From assembly GCA_039931435.1 (NCBI GenBank), contig JBDTRY010000263.1, forward strand, positions 1 through 5,112: a stretch of DNA of 5,112 nucleotides, written 5' to 3'. Numbering within the stretch: the stretch's first letter is position 1; every line of letters starts with the position of its first letter. The notes below the pieces were generated by a model, which had not been told where the DNA came from, did no database searches, and saw only the letters and a program-made list of their open reading frames with translations. The stretch comes from JBDTRY01 sp039931435 (lineage in GTDB: Bacteria; Acidobacteriota; Thermoanaerobaculia; Gp7-AA8). A program made the position numbers and the translations under genes. Of this stretch, positions 4,925-5,112 are shown one piece after another.

Positions 4925-4950
4925 TACCGGCCGAATGCCATGCGGCCTAC
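4925..4950 (-). repeat. Palindromic intergenic repeat, inverted copy 2
   Basis: On the minus strand this segment reads GTAGGCCGCATGGCATTCGG followed by CCGGTA. Against copy 1 it has one base missing and three substitutions over 26 aligned positions. It still folds alone through a 5-bp stem (4929-4933 with 4943-4947). Head-to-head with copy 1 across 36 bp, it makes a REPIN-like doublet able to form one long stem. Confidence 0.58.
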
Positions 4951-5033
4951 ACTGTTTCGCGTCATTCTCCCGGGTGCGGGTTCAGTGAAGGAAACGCGCG
5001 GCAAGCCAGATGGCGCGCATAATTTCTGGCGGC

Positions 5034-5112
5034 CTATGCGGGAACAGCCGCCGTTCGCGTGTATCGATCCACCAGCGCCTTCAACGTCGCCGCTCCCACC
5101 ACTGCGTCGTGC
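5034..5112 (-). CDS. C-terminal 25 residues of an unidentified protein
   Basis: The minus strand entering from the right edge stays open for 25 codons and ends in TAG at 5036-5034. It reads HDAVVGAATLKALVDRYTRT then AAVPA. The amphipathic helix-like composition and mostly G/C third positions look like the real end of a protein, but the piece is too short to name. The opposite strand is also open here (from GTG at 4986), with a proline- and arginine-rich product typical of an antisense shadow. Confidence 0.35.
   Translation of the reverse strand, partial: HDAVVGAATLKALVDRYTRTAAVPA

Noticed and set aside
4986..5112. Open frame on the plus strand from GTG to the right edge
   Set aside because: The Pro/Arg-rich product looks like a shadow. 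No Shine-Dalgarno sequence is at proper spacing, and the opposite strand has better composition.
1..5112. CRISPR array, retron, or integrase/transposase gene
   Set aside because: No regularly spaced direct repeats, no reverse transcriptase or msr/msd-like layout, and no recombinase motifs appear in any frame of this window.

Overview
The window looks like chromosomal DNA of a GC-rich (about 60% G+C) environmental bacterium. Three things suggest Acidobacteriota or a similar soil lineage: a secreted S9-type peptidase next to a secreted lysyl-endopeptidase-like peptidase with a C-terminal beta module, a PadR/HAAS membrane-sensor operon, and intergenic spaces rich in short palindromic repeats. 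The phylum is inferred from gene style only and was not tested.

Layout. (1) Positions 1-268, minus strand: the N-terminus of an exported S9 (prolyl-oligopeptidase clan) peptidase that runs off the left edge. (2) Positions 269-906: a 638-bp gene-free stretch. It holds a truncated tRNA-Glu(CTC)-like 3' half (348-396, anticodon arm to CCA) that looks like an integration scar, a TGTCATCCC...GGGATCTC dispersed repeat (434-467) and several imperfect palindromes. (3) Positions 907-2703, plus strand: a complete 598-aa secreted serine endopeptidase with a signal peptide, a long N-terminal (pro)domain, an S1 catalytic domain with an intact His/Asp/Ser triad, and a C-terminal accessory module. (4) Positions 2781-3898, minus strand: a two-gene operon, padR-like regulator then HAAS-domain membrane protein, with a 4-bp ATGA overlap. 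A TTGACA promoter overlaps a candidate operator upstream. It converges on the peptidase gene across 77 bp with one weak hairpin. (5) Positions 3899-4234: spacer with two tandem GC-rich hairpins and, at its right end, a TGTACA-core operator. (6) Positions 4235-4799, plus strand: a YefM/YoeB type II toxin-antitoxin pair with overlapping genes and all YoeB catalytic residues present. (7) Positions 4800-5033: spacer with two inverted copies of a palindromic element (REPIN-like). (8) Positions 5034-5112, minus strand: probable C-terminus of an unidentified gene entering from the right.

How the genes work together. The two peptidases probably both act outside the cytoplasm in protein scavenging but are divergently transcribed and need not be co-regulated. 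PadR probably represses its own operon, and the HAAS protein is its membrane partner. YefM neutralises the YoeB mRNA interferase and represses the operon through the palindrome. The toxin-antitoxin cassette has palindromic repeats on both sides. Together with the tRNA remnant this suggests an accessory, rearrangement-prone locus. No clearly new multi-gene system is visible. The most informative signals are the tRNA scar, the toxin-antitoxin operator layout and the inverted repeat pair.
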